DNA from: Metarhizobium sp039808465
Lineage (GTDB): Bacteria; Pseudomonadota; Alphaproteobacteria; Rhizobiales; Rhizobiaceae
DNA length: 14,106 nt
Assembly (NCBI GenBank): GCA_039808465.1
Contig: JBDHTA010000110.1
Coordinates: forward strand, 1 to 14,106
Reading direction: 5' to 3'
A program made the translations under genes and the position numbers. The notes under the pieces are model-generated. The model was not told where the DNA came from. It worked only from the letters and a program-made list of their open reading frames with translations, and ran no database searches. Shown here piece after piece: positions 13,215-14,106 of this stretch (the first letter of the stretch is position 1; each line of letters opens with the position of its first letter).

Positions 13215-13880
13215 ATGGCTTTTGCGAAAAAGCTCGTCATCTTCGATTGTGACGGCGTTCTGGTCGACAGCGAGCCGCATTCTATCGCGGTTCTGGTCAA
13301 GGTCATGGGCGATCTTGGCATCGCCATGGACGAGGCGGGCGCTTACGAGCGCTTTCTCGGCCGCAGCCTTGCGGACGTGACCGACTATATGCGCGACGAT
13401 CACGGGTTGGCGGTGGGCGACGATTTCGCAAACAGCATCCGCACCGATCTCTTCGCCCGGTTCCGCGCCGAATTGAAGCCGATTCCCGGCATCATGGAGG
13501 CGCTGGACGGGTTGACGCAGCAGCGCTGCGTCGCCTCCTCCAGCCAGCTCGAACGCATCCGCCTGTCGCTGACCGTCACCGGACTTAGCGACAGGCTGGA
13601 GCCGCATATCTTTTCGGCGCAGATGGTGAAGAACGGCAAGCCCGCGCCGGACCTCTTCCTGCACGCCGCCTCCGAAATGGGCGTGGCGCCCGCCGATTGC
13701 GTGGTGATCGAGGACAGCCCGGCGGGCATTCAGGCGGCGAAGGCGGGCGGCATGACGGTGTTCGCCTTCACCGGCGGTTCGCATACGTCGGCCCGCGCCG
13801 CCTACCGGAGCGAGATCGAGGCGCTTTCCCCCGATCTCATCTTCGACCGCATGGCCGATCTGCCCCGTCTCCTGGGATAA
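13215..13880 (+). CDS. HAD-superfamily hydrolase, beta-phosphoglucomutase-like subfamily IA
   Basis: Protein of 221 residues. Motif I is F-D-C-D-G-V-L-V-D-S-E at 10-20, with nucleophile Asp11 and acid/base Asp13. Motif II is A-S-S-S at 107-110, motif III is G-K-P-A-P-D at 141-146 (Lys142), and motif IV is I-E-D-S-P-A-G at 165-171 (Glu166, Asp167). A helical cap spans about residues 20-85. This is a complete HAD phosphatase or phosphomutase of the YieH/GS1-like group, acting on a small phosphorylated metabolite. It starts 3 bases after the dehydrogenase stop, so the two are co-transcribed and probably act on the same polyol or sugar pathway, for example on a sugar-phosphate by-product; that is inference. 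It converges on the adenine deaminase gene 17 bases away. Confidence 0.9.
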   Translation: MAFAKKLVIFDCDGVLVDSEPHSIAVLVKVMGDLGIAMDEAGAYERFLGRSLADVTDYMRDDHGLAVGDDFANSIRTDLFARFRAELKPIPGIMEALDGLTQQRCVASSSQLERIRLSLTVTGLSDRLEPHIFSAQMVKNGKPAPDLFLHAASEMGVAPADCVVIEDSPAGIQAAKAGGMTVFAFTGGSHTSARAAYRSEIEALSPDLIFDRMADLPRLLG

Positions 13881-13906
13881 CTGGCCTGCTTCGATAATCA
13901 GGCCGG
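13881..13906. terminator. Candidate bidirectional hairpin between convergent genes
   Basis: CTGGCCTG (13881-13888) pairs with CAGGCCGG (13899-13906), eight pairs with one G-U, around a 10-base loop. It starts right after the HAD gene stop and includes the stop codon of the adenine deaminase gene on the other strand. No T-run follows on either side, so termination is plausible by position but unproven. Confidence 0.4.
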
Positions 13907-14106
13907 TTCGAACAGGGGCTGGATCGCCATTTGCGGCACCAGCACATTGCCCTTGTCGGTGATGCGGATTTCCGGGATCACGGAGAGCGGGATCAGGTTG
14001 AAGCCCATATAGGCGATGGTGCAGCCCGCCTTTTCCCATTCCACCTTCAGCGCCTTCACCTGGTCCGCCACCTCGTGCACGCGCCTGTCGGAGAGCAGGC
14101 CCGCGA
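13898..14106 (-). CDS. ade: Adenine deaminase, C-terminal end (gene continues beyond window)
   Basis: The last 68 codons of a minus-strand frame that runs open through the right edge and ends with TGA at 13900-13898. The residues begin A-G-L-L-S-D and continue with an amphipathic helix (E-V-A-D-Q-V-K-A-L-K), then G-C-T-I, M-G-F-N-L-I-P-L-S-V-I-P-E-I-R-I-T-D-K-G and a final P-L-F-E-P-A. This matches the closing part of bacterial AdeC/Ade adenine deaminases, where an A-G-L-(L/M)-(S/T)-D segment and an L-x-V-I-P-x-(I/L)-(R/K)-(I/L)-T-D-K-G strand lie near the end. These enzymes convert adenine to hypoxanthine and ammonia in purine salvage. The metal-binding amidohydrolase core lies outside the window, so intactness cannot be judged. 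Confidence 0.8.
   Translation of the reverse strand, partial: AGLLSDRRVHEVADQVKALKVEWEKAGCTIAYMGFNLIPLSVIPEIRITDKGNVLVPQMAIQPLFEPA

Noticed and set aside
11577..14039. An 820-codon open frame on the minus strand opposite the dehydrogenase and HAD genes
   Set aside because: It lies antisense to two genes with complete catalytic motifs; its composition (rich in Arg, His, Gly, Asp) is that of a GC-rich antisense frame and it shows no domain pattern.

Overview
The window looks like chromosomal DNA from an alphaproteobacterium, most likely Hyphomicrobiales and Rhizobiaceae-like. The evidence is the high GC content, tight gene packing with mixed ATG/GTG starts, a rhizobial-type phosphonate monoester hydrolase, an MtlK-type polyol dehydrogenase, a rhizobial-looking adenine deaminase tail and two sites resembling CtrA boxes. 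The genus cannot be fixed from the sequence alone. There are 13 protein genes, two of them cut by the window edges. I see no rRNA, tRNA, CRISPR array, insertion sequence or phage gene.

Layout. Positions 1-805 (minus) hold most of a DUF3095 protein with cyclase-like metal motifs. It is divergent from a small SAM methyltransferase (894-1373), which is followed by a terminator-like hairpin. A DMT/EamA exporter follows (1455-2345). Positions 2381-6542 form a surface-polysaccharide module: a Wzy-like membrane polymerase, a secreted GH5 endoglucanase overlapping it by ATGA, and a Wzz/GumC-type polysaccharide co-polymerase with no kinase domain. The uracil-DNA glycosylase gene ung (6524-7225) overlaps the end of that module. 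Next come an alpha/beta hydrolase (7343-7951) and a second DMT exporter (8061-8954).

The exporter converges on a regulator at 9002-9925 (minus) that joins a MerR-type DNA-binding domain, an XRE helix-turn-helix and a cupin in one chain. The gap between them holds a 13-bp triple repeat carrying TGA in all six frames. The regulator diverges from a sulfatase-fold phosphonate/phosphate ester hydrolase (10108-11619), which it probably controls. Last come a mannitol 2-dehydrogenase-type gene and a HAD phosphatase, 3 nt apart (11730-13880), converging on the 3' end of an adenine deaminase gene (13898-14106, minus).

How the genes fit together. The strongest functional unit is the polymerase/endoglucanase/co-polymerase set. 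The short gaps before its first and third genes each contain a TTAA-N7-TTAA-like sequence with one mismatch, as expected of CtrA boxes, and in both the stop codon of the preceding gene forms one half-site. If real, assembly of this polysaccharide would be tied to the cell cycle, as for polar adhesins in alphaproteobacteria. The second unit is the MerR-XRE-cupin regulator with its divergent hydrolase. I did not find a clearly novel defence or mobile system; the most unusual items are the CtrA-like sites, the three-domain regulator and the six-frame stop repeat.
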